The notes: generated from the sequence alone by a model not told the origin. A stretch of 64,000 nt of DNA from Micromonospora avicenniae (GCF_900156065.1 NZ_FTNF01000005.1:186001-250000); one strand, 5' to 3'; shown: positions 30,228-39,214, numbered from the stretch's first letter. Made by a program: numbers and translations.

Positions 30228-31465
30228 CATCACCGGACAGCCCACGCGTCGACAGCGCGCGCACGACCCACGAGGCCGTGACAGGCGGCTCCGAGTGGAT
30301 CGCCTACGTCGGCCCGTTCACCTTTCCGTGGGGTCAGCCAGGGTCGCGTCGCGTGCTGGGCGTCGCCGGGTCGCTGGCGTTGGCGGGTCACCGTGTAGTG
30401 GTTGTCAGCGGGGAGCTCAGGCCGCAGATCGCGAAGCTCGACGTGGTCGAGGGGCCGGGCTCCGTACACCACCTGGGGATCGGCGAGTTGCCTACAGGAC
30501 GAGCGAATCTCCTCACTCGTTCACTGCAGCAATTGGTCAATCAGGGGCAGCGGACCGTTCAGTGGCTGGAAAGTCAGCCGGGACGGCCCTCGCACGTGTT
30601 CGTCTACGGTGGCCACGCGTCATACATGTTCCACCTGCGGCCCTGGTGCCGTCGAAACGGCATTCCGTTGGTCGCCGACGTAGTCGAGTGGTACGACCGC
30701 GGCCACCTGCGGGGCGGCCCGCTCGGCCCACTGCGTGCCTCGTCCGAACTCGCACTTCGTTACTACTACCCTAGATGCGACGGGGTGATCGCGATCAGTT
30801 CGTTCCTCGAGGAGTACTACGACCGTCGGGGGGTGAGGACGGTACGCGTTCCGCCGACCCTGGACGTCCAAGGAATGCGTCTGGACTCGTCAGTGCGAGC
30901 GGTGAACGCTGATCTGACCTTCGTCTACTTCGGCACGCCAGGGAAGAAGGACCTGCTCGCGACAATGGTTCACGCGGTGTGTCAGTTGGAACGGGAAGGC
31001 GTCGACCTGGAGTTCCGGATCCATGGCCCCTCCCGACAGCAGGTCCAGGCGTTGCTCGGAGGGAAAGAACTGCCCCGCGCGGTCCGGATCGCGGGGCGTC
31101 TGCCGCAGCAGGAGGTGCCACCGGCAGTGCAGGCGGCCGACTTCAGTGTGATCCTCCGTCGGCCGGAGCGATTCGCGCAGGCCGGGTTCCCCACCAAGTT
31201 CTGTGAGAGCCTCGCCAACGGCACGCCGGTGATCGCGAACCTCACCAGTGACCTGGGGAGTTACCTACGCCACGGCGTTGAAGGTCTCGTAGCAGAGAGT
31301 GACACCTTAGAGGCGATCGTGGAGGCGCTGAGAGCCGCCCTCAAGCTCAGCCCCCAGCAGCGCCTCGAGATGCGCCGGGCCGCGCGCCAGCAGGCAGTCG
31401 ACTCGTTCGACTACCGGCGGCACGCAAGTGCCCTGGCGAGGTTCGCGGAGGCGCTGCGGTACTGA
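30224..31465 (+). CDS. GT4-family glycosyltransferase
   Basis: A 413-residue glycosyltransferase. The N-terminal domain includes WIAYVGPFTFPWGQPGSRRVLGVAGSLALAGH and the acceptor-site region GGHASYMFHLRPWCRRN; the C-terminal GT-B domain has FVYFGTPGKKDLLATMV, IRIAGRLPQQEV-like RIAGRLPQQEVPPAV, and an EX7E-like RFAQAGFPTKFCESLANGTPVI in which FPTKFCE replaces the usual E. That variant is common in WcaI-like transferases. It extends the lipid-linked oligosaccharide. The ATG overlaps the flippase stop (ATGA); an open frame upstream is out of register with any start signal and is not used. Sugar specificity cannot be read. Confidence 0.88.
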   Translation: MTSPDSPRVDSARTTHEAVTGGSEWIAYVGPFTFPWGQPGSRRVLGVAGSLALAGHRVVVVSGELRPQIAKLDVVEGPGSVHHLGIGELPTGRANLLTRSLQQLVNQGQRTVQWLESQPGRPSHVFVYGGHASYMFHLRPWCRRNGIPLVADVVEWYDRGHLRGGPLGPLRASSELALRYYYPRCDGVIAISSFLEEYYDRRGVRTVRVPPTLDVQGMRLDSSVRAVNADLTFVYFGTPGKKDLLATMVHAVCQLEREGVDLEFRIHGPSRQQVQALLGGKELPRAVRIAGRLPQQEVPPAVQAADFSVILRRPERFAQAGFPTKFCESLANGTPVIANLTSDLGSYLRHGVEGLVAESDTLEAIVEALRAALKLSPQQRLEMRRAARQQAVDSFDYRRHASALARFAEALRY

Positions 31466-31517
31466 CTGTCGGAGCCCGAGTACCGCACCCCTGCCGGGAC
31501 GGTGCTCACCGATTTAT

Positions 31518-31531
31518 GGGCGGCTACGCCC
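31518..31531. terminator. Weak hairpin between convergent polysaccharide genes
   Basis: GGGCG and CGCCC flank a 4-base loop in the 58-base gap and overlap the last codons of the polymerase gene. T-rich DNA precedes it (GATTTAT) and AAATT follows, giving T tracts for the minus strand. It may terminate one or both transcripts; the stem is short, so confidence is low. Confidence 0.35.
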
Positions 31532-32855
31532 GCCCAAATTCACCGGCCGGGCCGCCGCCCGCCGCCAGTCGGTGGCGCCCCGGGCGTCGCACAACGTCCT
31601 TCACAGTGATGGTCGAGATCAGCGCCAAGACTAGCCAGGCTCCTTGCGACTGCTCCCAGTGTCCGCTCATCCAGACCGGCAAGAGGGTGATCACGGCGAA
31701 GCCGGCCAGCACCTTGCCGGTTTGCGCGGCCTGCTTGGCGGCGAGGGCGAGGGCGGCGGCCACTGTCCCCCCGTAGAGGATCACGCCGACCAAGCCGAGA
31801 TCGGTGCCCACGGTGAGCAGTAGGTTGTGTGGGCCGATCTGGAGGGGGTTGTCCATCCGGAAAACGCCTGGCCCCATCCCCGCTATCGGATGCTCCGCCC
31901 ACGCCGACGCGGCAATCGGCCACACCTCGAGCCGGCCGGACAGGTCACCGGTCTCCCGACCGAAGAGCCCGTCGAGCCACTGGGCACCCGCCTGGAAGCT
32001 GCTCGCGGCCTTGAGCGGGATCAGGAGGATCAGCACTGGCACGCAGACCCACACCACGGTCCACATCAGCTGTGGACCGAAGCGCGCCAGGACCAGAAAC
32101 GACGCTCCCAGGAACAGCGCGAGGGTGGCACCCTTCGATCCGGTCAGCAGGATCGCGTAGGCGAACACCAGGAGGGTGCCGAGCAGGGCTGCCCGCAGAG
32201 CGCGGGACGCCGGGCCCACACGGAAGAGGATGACGGCGAGTATCGCCCCCGTCACCATCGTGTAGGAGGTGTAGTTGATGTTGATGCCGTCGAGCCCGTA
32301 CCGGATGTTGTAGTCGAAGATGGCGTCACGTTGAACGCCGCCGTCCCGGGCGCCGGTGATCAACGCAACCGCCGTAGTCGCACAACCGGCGAGGTGCGCA
32401 AGAGCCACCGGCAAGAGTTGTGCACGCTCCCTCACAACGTGCCGTGCTGCCAGAAAGACCAAGAGTGCCGACGCGTACAGGTACGCGGGCACGCGGGTGA
32501 TCGACGGGTCGGCCAGGCCGACCAAGGTGCTCGTGAGTGCCCACATGGCGGTCAGGCCGGCCAGGATGTCCGCCACGCGAGGCCGTGGGGGACGCCAGGT
32601 GATCAGGATTGCGATCGCCGCTGCCAAGCCGCCGTAGATCGCGGCCAGTCTCGGTGACCAGGCGGCCACGAAAGCCACGGCACAGATGAGCCCAAGCCCG
32701 GGGAGATGCGAGGTCTGGAGTCTCTGTCCGCCTGACCGCCGTGCCACGCTTCCCGCAGTACGAAGGCCGGTCGACGCGTGACGCGGAAAGGACGGCTGTT
32801 GCGTGGCGTGTGGGCCGGTCCTGACCGGGGTGAACTGTGCGGTGAAGCTCGTCAT
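31524..32855 (-). CDS. Wzy-like O-antigen polymerase/ligase family membrane protein
   Basis: A 443-residue protein with about ten hydrophobic helices and one large extracytoplasmic loop. GRETGDLSGRLEVWPIAASAWAEHPIAGMGPGVFR followed by PHNLLLTVGTDLGLVGVILYGG is the Wzy_C/WaaL signature, with the catalytic Arg and His candidates. It probably polymerises flipped repeat units or ligates them to an acceptor. The first 60 residues are polar. Its start overlaps the upstream glycosyltransferase stop by four bases (ATGA), so the two form an operon converging with the flippase operon. Confidence 0.9.
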   Translation of the reverse strand: MTSFTAQFTPVRTGPHATQQPSFPRHASTGLRTAGSVARRSGGQRLQTSHLPGLGLICAVAFVAAWSPRLAAIYGGLAAAIAILITWRPPRPRVADILAGLTAMWALTSTLVGLADPSITRVPAYLYASALLVFLAARHVVRERAQLLPVALAHLAGCATTAVALITGARDGGVQRDAIFDYNIRYGLDGININYTSYTMVTGAILAVILFRVGPASRALRAALLGTLLVFAYAILLTGSKGATLALFLGASFLVLARFGPQLMWTVVWVCVPVLILLIPLKAASSFQAGAQWLDGLFGRETGDLSGRLEVWPIAASAWAEHPIAGMGPGVFRMDNPLQIGPHNLLLTVGTDLGLVGVILYGGTVAAALALAAKQAAQTGKVLAGFAVITLLPVWMSGHWEQSQGAWLVLALISTITVKDVVRRPGRHRLAAGGGPAGEFGRA

Positions 32856-34189
32856 GACACTGCTCGCCCTCCCAGGGCTGACGTGGTCGGGGCGTGGTGG
32901 CCGGGCTTGCGGACGAGTCGTCCCGAGGAATTTCGCCCGTCGCTGACAGCCTGACGCAGTGCCTCATAGAATGCGTTCCGGCGTCGCTGGAGAACGTCCT
33001 GCGCGAAGTCTCGGGCCCGAGCAAGGTTCCGAACCGATGCTCGGGACCGCTTTGCGGGATCCATGAGCAGGCGTTCTATTGCCTCCGCCAAGGCGACGTG
33101 GTCATCGGGAGGAACGATGTCCTCCTCGGCGAGCAACTCAGGAATGCCGCCCACCGAGGAGCCGACGGCGGGCATGCCTCGAGCCATCGCCTCGACCAGC
33201 GCTTTGGGAAGTCCCTCCGTTCGTGAGGGCATGGCGAACACGTCGGCCTGGTCGAGGTACTGACGGACCTGCGCGCCGGCGGCCACCGATCCGACGAAGT
33301 CGATCCGATGGCGGACGCCGAGTTCGGTGGCGAGCTGCTCTAGCCGGGCCTGTTGCCGACCCGTTCCGACGTGAATGCACCGCACGGGTAGGCCGGCCGC
33401 GGTGAGACGGGAGAGGGCCATGATTAGGGTGTCGATCCCCTTGTACAGCATCTCCAGCGAGCCGACCGAGACGATGACGTACTCGTCGCGTTGCTTCGGC
33501 GATGGCGGCTTGGCCACAAACGCGTCCGCCGGCAACTCGACGCTCGAGTACGCGGCGGTGGCCGCATGCTGCCCGGCGGGATACCGGCGTTGCAGGTACT
33601 GCTCGGTCACGTAGGAGACACCGATCGCTGTGCGGCACTGGCGCCGAAGCAGCGCCGTATACCGCCACCGCAGCCAGGGGCGCAGCGGGTGGCGTACCAC
33701 CCCCGGCGCGTAAACCGTGTGCGGATCGGCCATCACCTCGACGGCGTAGGGCAGTCCGCGACGTTCCCGGGCGGCGGCCATCAGCGAGCCCAGTACGGTG
33801 GGCGCGCGCAGAATGAGGACCGCATTCGCTTCGTCGGCGTTCCGGAGCGCGCGCACGACCGCCTTACGTCGGCGGAGATACTGCCACGGCCCGACGTAAT
33901 GAGGTATGGGCTGCACGGTGACACGGGGCCCGTCGACTCGGTGCGCATCGGGCGCCACGGATGGCGCGTCAGCTACCCGTGCCACGACGACCACCTGTGA
34001 GAAGGCCGACAGGTAGCGGGTGAAGAAGTCGTATGCGGGTCCTTCCCGGGTCCAGATTGCGCCATCCGGCGTCCGTGCGAATCTCGCTTCGACGGCGATC
34101 AAAGCTCTCGGCGCCGGCTGTCCACCCAATTCGTCGACTGGCACGGAGTCAGCGTGCCCCGAAGCGGGTTCAGGTCTGCTGTCGAGCAT
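32852..34189 (-). CDS. GT4-family glycosyltransferase
   Basis: A 445-residue GT-B enzyme. The C-terminal donor domain is clear: VIVSVGSLEMLYKGIDTLIMALSRL, RIDFVGSVAAGAQVRQYLDQADVFAMPSRTEGLPKALVEAMARGMP with the EX7E motif, and GGIPELL. The N-terminal 30 and C-terminal 40 residues are polar and variable. It should add a sugar to the growing polysaccharide unit. It is transcribed first in an operon with the Wzy-like gene and is divergent from capE over a 315-base control region. The ATG at 34189 opens the operon. Confidence 0.9.
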   Translation of the reverse strand: MLDSRPEPASGHADSVPVDELGGQPAPRALIAVEARFARTPDGAIWTREGPAYDFFTRYLSAFSQVVVVARVADAPSVAPDAHRVDGPRVTVQPIPHYVGPWQYLRRRKAVVRALRNADEANAVLILRAPTVLGSLMAAARERRGLPYAVEVMADPHTVYAPGVVRHPLRPWLRWRYTALLRRQCRTAIGVSYVTEQYLQRRYPAGQHAATAAYSSVELPADAFVAKPPSPKQRDEYVIVSVGSLEMLYKGIDTLIMALSRLTAAGLPVRCIHVGTGRQQARLEQLATELGVRHRIDFVGSVAAGAQVRQYLDQADVFAMPSRTEGLPKALVEAMARGMPAVGSSVGGIPELLAEEDIVPPDDHVALAEAIERLLMDPAKRSRASVRNLARARDFAQDVLQRRRNAFYEALRQAVSDGRNSSGRLVRKPGHHAPTTSALGGRAVS

Positions 34190-34504
34190 CGCGCTCCTCG
34201 GCCTCTCGGGGTGCGGCGGCGAGAACCGGGCAAGGTTTGCCGTGGGTTCGCGGACGCGTGCAAGGATTGGTCGCCTGAGTCCTACCAGGTTCTATTCGCG
34301 TCGATTGGGACTTTCACGAATCTCGTGTCGTATCAATGCCGGCGGCCCGAGCCAAGGCGACTTCTAGTCATTCGACTGCTCCTTTGCGTGTTTTGGGCGT
34401 TTCCGTGACTGCGCGGGCTCGTTGCGCGAGGTGTGACCGACGGACTCACAGATCCTGCTCCGTCGTCATTGAGACCTGCTCAAGAGCGAGACGGGGAGCA
34501 AGCT
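34190..34504. promoter_or_regulatory. Divergent control region between two polysaccharide operons
   Basis: This 315-base stretch without a gene separates the minus-strand glycosyltransferase-polymerase operon from the plus-strand capEFG operon. Its central part (34285-34410) is clearly less GC-rich than the genes around it. It holds TTTGGGCGTTTCC at 34392-34404, nearly identical to two copies upstream of the FlaA1-like gene. GGGGAG at 34493-34498 is the ribosome-binding site for capE. Individual promoter elements cannot be fixed by eye. Confidence 0.55.
34392..34404 (+). promoter_or_regulatory. Shared 13-base motif, copy 1
   Basis: TTTGGGCGTTTCC lies about 100 bases before the capE start. 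It differs at one or two positions from the copies at 41195 and 41235. The role is unknown; a regulator site for polysaccharide genes is the simplest guess. Confidence 0.4.
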
Positions 34505-35545
34505 GTGACTTTCTTGACCACCGGACGCCGCGTGCTCATCACCGGCGGCACCGGTTCCTTCGGCCAGACCATGGTGCGTCGTCTCCTCGACCGCGGCGTC
34601 GGCGAGGTCCGGGTGTTCAGCCGGGACGAGGCCAAGCAGGACGCGATGCGCCGCTCGCTCGGTGATGAGCGGGTTCGCTACTACGTCGGCGACGTGCGTG
34701 ACTACGACTCGGTGCTGCGGGCGAGCCGGGGCATCGACTACGTCTTCCACGCGGCCGCGCTCAAACAGGTGCCGTCCTGTGAGTTCTTCCCGCTGGAGGC
34801 GGTGCGGACCAACATCCTGGGCAGCGGCAACGTCGTCGAGGCCGCCGAACGCAACGGGGTCGGTTCGGTCGTGGTGCTCAGCACCGACAAGGCGGTCCAC
34901 CCGGTCAACGCGATGGGCATGAGCAAGGCCCTGATGGAGAAGGTGGCTCAGGCGCACGCGCGGAACAACCCGAACAGCGCGACCACCGTCTCCTGCGTCC
35001 GGTACGGCAACGTCATGTACTCGCGCGGCTCCGTGATCCCGCTCTTCATCGAGCAGATCAAGGCGGGCCGCGCGCCCACGGTCACCGATCCCGGGATGAC
35101 CCGGTTCCTGATGTCGCTGGCCGACTCGGTCGAGCTGGTCGAGCACGCCTTCGCGCACGCCCGGCCGGGCGACATCTTCATCCGCAAGGCGGTCGCCTGC
35201 ACCATCGGGGACCTGGCCGAGGCGCTCTGCCAGCTCTTCGACGTGCCCGCGAAGCTCGACGTCATCGGCGTACGGCACGGCGAGAAACAGCACGAGACCC
35301 TGGCCAGCCGTGAGGAGCTCGTACAGGCCGAGGACTTCGGCGAGTTCCTCCGGGTACCGCTCGACGCCCGGGACCTCAACTACGCCTTCTACGTGTCCGA
35401 GGGCGAGCTGGGCGGCGGGCCGACCGAGGAGTTCAACTCGTCGAACGCGCCCCGGCTCGGCGTACCGGAGATCGTCGAGCTGCTGAAGACGCTCCCGGAG
35501 GTCCGCGCGGAGCTGGCGCTGCGGGATCCGGTGCTGGCGTGCTGA
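34505..35545 (+). CDS. capE: CapE/FnlA-like UDP-GlcNAc 5-inverting 4,6-dehydratase (UDP-L-FucNAc pathway)
   Basis: A 346-residue extended SDR of the soluble CapE/WbjB/FnlA group, which converts UDP-GlcNAc to a 4-keto-6-deoxy-L-sugar. Motifs: LITGGTGSFGQTMVRRLLD, FSRDEAKQDAMRRSL, FHAAALKQVPSCEFFPLEAVRTN, STDKAVHPVNAMGMSK with Met in the place of the usual Tyr, and VRYGNVMYSRGSVIPLF. GTG 34505 is preferred, with GGGGAG 6 bases upstream; an in-frame GTG at 34433 would add 24 unconserved residues. It begins a tightly overlapped four-gene operon with capF, a glycosyltransferase and capG, the full UDP-N-acetyl-L-fucosamine set known from Staphylococcus type 5/8 capsule and E. coli O26. Confidence 0.94.
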   Translation: MTFLTTGRRVLITGGTGSFGQTMVRRLLDRGVGEVRVFSRDEAKQDAMRRSLGDERVRYYVGDVRDYDSVLRASRGIDYVFHAAALKQVPSCEFFPLEAVRTNILGSGNVVEAAERNGVGSVVVLSTDKAVHPVNAMGMSKALMEKVAQAHARNNPNSATTVSCVRYGNVMYSRGSVIPLFIEQIKAGRAPTVTDPGMTRFLMSLADSVELVEHAFAHARPGDIFIRKAVACTIGDLAEALCQLFDVPAKLDVIGVRHGEKQHETLASREELVQAEDFGEFLRVPLDARDLNYAFYVSEGELGGGPTEEFNSSNAPRLGVPEIVELLKTLPEVRAELALRDPVLAC

Positions 35546-36666
35546 GGCTCGCCGTCACCGGGGCCGGCGGTTTCCTGGGCTGGCACGTACGCGTGCTGGC
35601 GCACGCGCTGGGCTGGCCGGAACCGACGGTGATCACCCGGGCCGACCTCACCGACCCGGCGACGGTCGCGGCCAAGGTCGCCGGTGTCGACCGGGTGCTG
35701 CACGTGGCCGGGGTGAACCGGGGGGAGCCCGCCGACGTGGCGGCCGGCAACGTGCAGCTCGCCGCGCAGCTCGCCGAGGGTCTGCGCCACGCGGCCGTCC
35801 CGCCGGGATCGGTGGTCTTCGCCAACTCGGTGCAGGCCGGCAACGGCACCCCGTACGGCGACTCGAAGGCCACCGCCGCCGGCATCCTCGCCGACACCCG
35901 CCTGCCCTTCGACGACGTTCTCCTGCCGAATCTCTACGGCGAGCACGGCCGCCCGTTCTACAACTCGGCGGTGGCGACGTTCTGCCGGCTGCTCGCCGAG
36001 GGCGGGCAGCCGGAGGTGCACGCCGATCGGGAGTTGAGCCTCGTGCACGTCACCGATGCGGCCGCCCGGCTCGCCGGGGTGCCGGCCGGCGGGTCGTGGG
36101 ATCCGGACCTGCCGCCGCTGCGGATCGGCGTACGCGACCTGGCCGACCGGCTCGCGGCGATGGCCGGGACCTACCGCACCGGGGAGATCCCGTGCCTGTC
36201 GGACCGGCACGACGTGCGGTTGTTCAACACGTACCGGTCGCACTGCTTCCCGGCCCGCTACCCGATTCCGCTGCCCCGCCGGTCCGACGCGCGCGGCAAC
36301 CTCGTGGAGACCGTCAAGGTGCACGGCGGCCCGGGACAGACCTTCTGTTCCACCACCCGCCCCGGCGTGACCCGGGGGGAGCACTTCCACCTGGCGAAGG
36401 TGGAGCGGTTCGTGGTGCTGCACGGCTCGGCCGAGATCAGCCTGCGGCGCGTGGGCGACAGCGAGGTGCTGCGGTTCCCGGTCAGCGGTGACGACCCGGT
36501 GCTCGTCGACATGCCGACGATGTGGGTGCACAAGCTGGTGAACACCGGTTCCGGCGAGTTGCTCACCCAGTTCTGGACCAACGAGCTGTTCGACCCGGAC
36601 CGGCCGGACACCTGGCCCGAGCCGGTCGAGGAGCCACGGACCGCGCCCGTGGCGGTGGGTCTGTGA
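35539..36666 (+). CDS. capF: CapF/FnlB-like bifunctional reductase with C-terminal cupin
   Basis: A 375-residue two-domain enzyme. The N-terminal SDR (RLAVTGAGGFLGWHVRVLAHALGW, NSVQAGNGTPYGDSKATAAGIL) reduces the 4-keto sugar to UDP-6-deoxy-L-talose-type product using NADPH; the C-terminal cupin (from about residue 245: GVTRGEHFHLAKVERFVVLHG and MWVHKLVNTGSGELLTQFWTNELFDP) catalyses epimerisation and binds zinc in S. aureus CapF. GTG 35539 overlaps the capE stop by seven bases. The next gene overlaps by four. Length matches CapF (about 370). Confidence 0.95.
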   Translation: MLRLAVTGAGGFLGWHVRVLAHALGWPEPTVITRADLTDPATVAAKVAGVDRVLHVAGVNRGEPADVAAGNVQLAAQLAEGLRHAAVPPGSVVFANSVQAGNGTPYGDSKATAAGILADTRLPFDDVLLPNLYGEHGRPFYNSAVATFCRLLAEGGQPEVHADRELSLVHVTDAAARLAGVPAGGSWDPDLPPLRIGVRDLADRLAAMAGTYRTGEIPCLSDRHDVRLFNTYRSHCFPARYPIPLPRRSDARGNLVETVKVHGGPGQTFCSTTRPGVTRGEHFHLAKVERFVVLHGSAEISLRRVGDSEVLRFPVSGDDPVLVDMPTMWVHKLVNTGSGELLTQFWTNELFDPDRPDTWPEPVEEPRTAPVAVGL

Positions 36667-37901
36667 AGATCGGCCTGATCAGCCAGTGGTATCCGCCCGA
36701 GGGCGCGATCATCCCCGGCAACCTGGCCCGCCAGCTGGCAGACCGCGGCCATGAGGTGCGCGTGCTCACCACGTTCCCGAGCTACCCGTACGGGCGGGTC
36801 TACCCGGGCTGGCGGCAGAGGTGGGGGCACCGCGAGACCGACGGTGCGGTCCGGATACGACGCGTGCCCGCCTACCCGAGCCATGACACGTCGGCCGTGC
36901 GGAGAGCAATGAGTGGCTTCTCCTTCGGTGCCAGCAGCGCGGCCGCCGGGATGCGGTGGCTCTCCGGCGTCGACGTCACGTACGTCTACCACCCGCCGCC
37001 GACCTCGATCGCTGCGGCGGCCCTGCTGCGGGTCACCCGACGGACCCCGGTCGTGCTGCACGTGCAGGACCTGTGGCCCGAGTCGGTGATGCACTCCGGC
37101 ATGGCGCCCACCGGCCTGGGCGGACGCGCGCTGGAGAGGACGGTCGGCGGGCTGATGCGCCGGACGTACCGGCTGGCCGACACCGTGGTGGCGATCTCGC
37201 CGACGATGGCGGAACAGGTGGTGGCGCGTGGCGCCGACCCGGCCAAGGTGCGGGTGGTCTGGAACTGGACCGACGACGCGCTCTTCCGCCCGGTCCCGGC
37301 CACCGGCGAGGCCCGCGCGGTGCTCGGCCACCGCGGGCGCTGCACCGTGATGTTCGCCGGAAACCTCGGCCTGCTCCAGGGTCTTGAGACAGCGATCCGC
37401 GCAGCCGCCGCCGTGCGGGACCGGGTGGACCTGGTGCTGGTCGGCTCGGGTGCTGACGAGGAGGGCGCCCGCCGGCTCGCGGCCGACCTCGGCGCCGAGA
37501 ACGTGCGCTTCGTCGGGCGTCGTCCGGCGGAGGAGATGGCTGACCTCTACGCCGCCGCGGACTGGCAGTTGGTCTGCCTGCGCGACGTGCCCGCCCTGCG
37601 GGCCGCCGTCCCGTCGAAGTTGCAGGCGGCGCTGGCCTGCGGCGTGCCGGTGATCGGCTCGGTGGGCGGCGACACCGCCGCGCTGATCCGGTCGACCGAC
37701 GTCGGCCTCGTCTGCCCGCCGGAGGACTGGCGGGCGCTCGCCGAACGGTTCAGCCAGGCGGCGGAGATGCCCGCCGCCGTACGCCAGGAGATGAGCCGCC
37801 GGGCCCGGCAGGTCTACCGGGAGCGGATGTCGCTGCGGGTGGGCGTCGACCAGTTCGAGGACATTCTGACCAAGACTGCAGCACAGGGAGGACGGGCATG
37901 A
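36663..37901 (+). CDS. WbuB-like GT4 glycosyltransferase, probable L-FucNAc transferase
   Basis: A 412-residue GT4 enzyme with the WbuB/CapL-type start KIGLISQWYPPEGAIIPGNLARQLADRGHEV, the YHPPPTSIAAAALLRV and HVQDLWPESVMHSG motifs and the donor region VMFAGNLGLLQGLETAIRAAA. These proteins are routinely encoded with FnlABC and transfer L-FucNAc. The GTG at 36663 overlaps the capF stop (GTGA), fixing the start although the frame is open for 140 bases upstream. Its position between capF and capG supports L-FucNAc as donor sugar. Confidence 0.9.
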   Translation: MKIGLISQWYPPEGAIIPGNLARQLADRGHEVRVLTTFPSYPYGRVYPGWRQRWGHRETDGAVRIRRVPAYPSHDTSAVRRAMSGFSFGASSAAAGMRWLSGVDVTYVYHPPPTSIAAAALLRVTRRTPVVLHVQDLWPESVMHSGMAPTGLGGRALERTVGGLMRRTYRLADTVVAISPTMAEQVVARGADPAKVRVVWNWTDDALFRPVPATGEARAVLGHRGRCTVMFAGNLGLLQGLETAIRAAAAVRDRVDLVLVGSGADEEGARRLAADLGAENVRFVGRRPAEEMADLYAAADWQLVCLRDVPALRAAVPSKLQAALACGVPVIGSVGGDTAALIRSTDVGLVCPPEDWRALAERFSQAAEMPAAVRQEMSRRARQVYRERMSLRVGVDQFEDILTKTAAQGGRA

Positions 37902-39022
37902 CCCGGATCATGACGGTGGTCGGTACCCGTCCGGAGATCATCAGGCTGTCCCGGGTGATCGCCCGGCTCGACGGCACGGTCGACCACGTGCTGGTGCACA
38001 CCGGACAGAACTGGGACAGCACTCTCTCCGACGTCTTCTTCACCGAACTACGGCTGCGCGAGCCGGACCGGTTCCTGCGGGTCGACACGTCCTCGCTCGG
38101 TCGGGTGCTCGGCGGCGTGCTCATCGGGGTGGAGGCGGCGATCGCCGAGTACCGGCCGGACGCGCTGCTGGTGCTCGGGGACACCAACAGCTGCATCGCC
38201 GCGCTGATGGCGCGCCGGATGCGGGTGCCCGTCTACCACATGGAGGCCGGCAACCGCTGTTTCGACCTGAACGTGCCCGAGGAGACGAACCGCCGACTGG
38301 TCGACCACGTCGCCGACTTCAACCTGGTCTACACGGAGCACGCCCGCCGCAACCTGCTCGCCGAGGGGCTGCACCCGCGGCGGATCCTGCTCACCGGATC
38401 GCCCATGCGCGAGGTGCTGGAACACTATCGGGCGGACATCGCCGCCTCGACGATCCTGCGCCAGCTCGAACTCGACCCCGGTCGCTACTTCGTGGTCAGC
38501 GCACACCGCGAGGAGAACGTCGACTCGCCGGCCCGGCTCCAACGACTGCTGGACTGCCTCCGTGCGGTCCACGATCGCTGGGGCCACCCGGTGCTGGTCT
38601 CCACGCACCCACGTACGCGTAAGCGGCTGGAGGCGCTGGCGCCCGACGCCGGCGCGCTGGAGGGCATCGCCTTCCACGAGCCGTTCGGTCTGATCGACTA
38701 CGTGCACCTACAGACCCGGGCGTTCTGCACCCTGTCGGACAGCGGGACGATCAGCGAGGAGGCCGCGATCCTCGGCTTCCCCGCGGTCACGCTCCGGGAG
38801 TCGATCGAACGGCCCGAGGCGCTCGACGCCGGCGGCATCATCATGACCGGGCTGGACCCGGAAGGGGTGGTGGAGGCGGTGCAGGTCACCGTGGACCAGG
38901 TCGCCGCGCAGGGGGTGCCCTGCCCGGCCGACTACCGGATCCCCGACACGTCCCGCCGCGTGGTCGACTTCATCCTCTCCACCGTCCGCCGCCACCACGA
39001 CTGGGCGGGCATCCGCCGCTGA
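37898..39022 (+). CDS. capG: CapG/FnlC-like UDP-sugar 2-epimerase (UDP-L-FucNAc formation)
   Basis: A 374-residue non-hydrolysing UDP-GlcNAc 2-epimerase family enzyme. Motifs include VVGTRPEIIRLSRVIARL, VHTGQNWDSTLSDVFF, VLGDTNSC, YHMEAGNRCFDLNVPEETNRRLVDH and TLSDSGTISEEAAILGFPAVTLRESIERPEA. In this cassette it turns UDP-L-PneNAc into UDP-L-FucNAc rather than making ManNAc. The ATG overlaps the previous stop by four bases. A strong intrinsic terminator follows 32 bases after the stop, closing the operon that began at capE. Confidence 0.95.
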   Translation: MTRIMTVVGTRPEIIRLSRVIARLDGTVDHVLVHTGQNWDSTLSDVFFTELRLREPDRFLRVDTSSLGRVLGGVLIGVEAAIAEYRPDALLVLGDTNSCIAALMARRMRVPVYHMEAGNRCFDLNVPEETNRRLVDHVADFNLVYTEHARRNLLAEGLHPRRILLTGSPMREVLEHYRADIAASTILRQLELDPGRYFVVSAHREENVDSPARLQRLLDCLRAVHDRWGHPVLVSTHPRTRKRLEALAPDAGALEGIAFHEPFGLIDYVHLQTRAFCTLSDSGTISEEAAILGFPAVTLRESIERPEALDAGGIIMTGLDPEGVVEAVQVTVDQVAAQGVPCPADYRIPDTSRRVVDFILSTVRRHHDWAGIRR

Positions 39023-39054
39023 TCCACCCGCGCCCGCCGGCCCGCCCCACGCGA

Positions 39055-39106
39055 ATCTTGGACAGTTGCCGTTCCACCAAGACGGCAACTGTCCAAGATC
39101 TTTTTT
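39055..39106 (+). terminator. Strong intrinsic terminator of the capEFG operon
   Basis: ATCTTGGACAGTTGCCGT at 39055-39072 pairs perfectly over 18 bases with 39082-39099, closing a 9-base loop, and is followed by C and six T residues (39101-39106). Stem length, low-GC sequence and T tract are unusual for this genome and make it the clearest rho-independent terminator in the window. The stem looks unlike local sequence and could belong to a dispersed repeat. Confidence 0.93.
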
Positions 39107-39108
39107 GG

Positions 39109-39162
39109 GCTGCCGGCCCTGCGGCCGGGCGGGCCCGGACACTTCGGAGCAGGGCCGGCAGC
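39109..39162. repeat. Nested inverted repeat in a convergent intergenic region
   Basis: GCTGCCGGCCCTGC (39109-39122) and its exact complement (39149-39162) form a 14-base-pair stem enclosing a second hairpin, CCGGGC/GCCCGG at 39125-39138. It follows directly after the T tract of the capG terminator. It may add termination strength for the minus-strand transcript, or be a small structured element. Confidence 0.6.
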
Positions 39163-39214
39163 AGGAACAGCAGCCGGACGGCAGAGAAGGTCTCCGGCAG
39201 GCCGGCCGAACGTA

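Noticed and set aside
34190..34504. RfaH ops/JUMPstart-type element before the capsule operon
   Set aside because: No match to the ops consensus was found and RfaH control is not known in actinobacteria.
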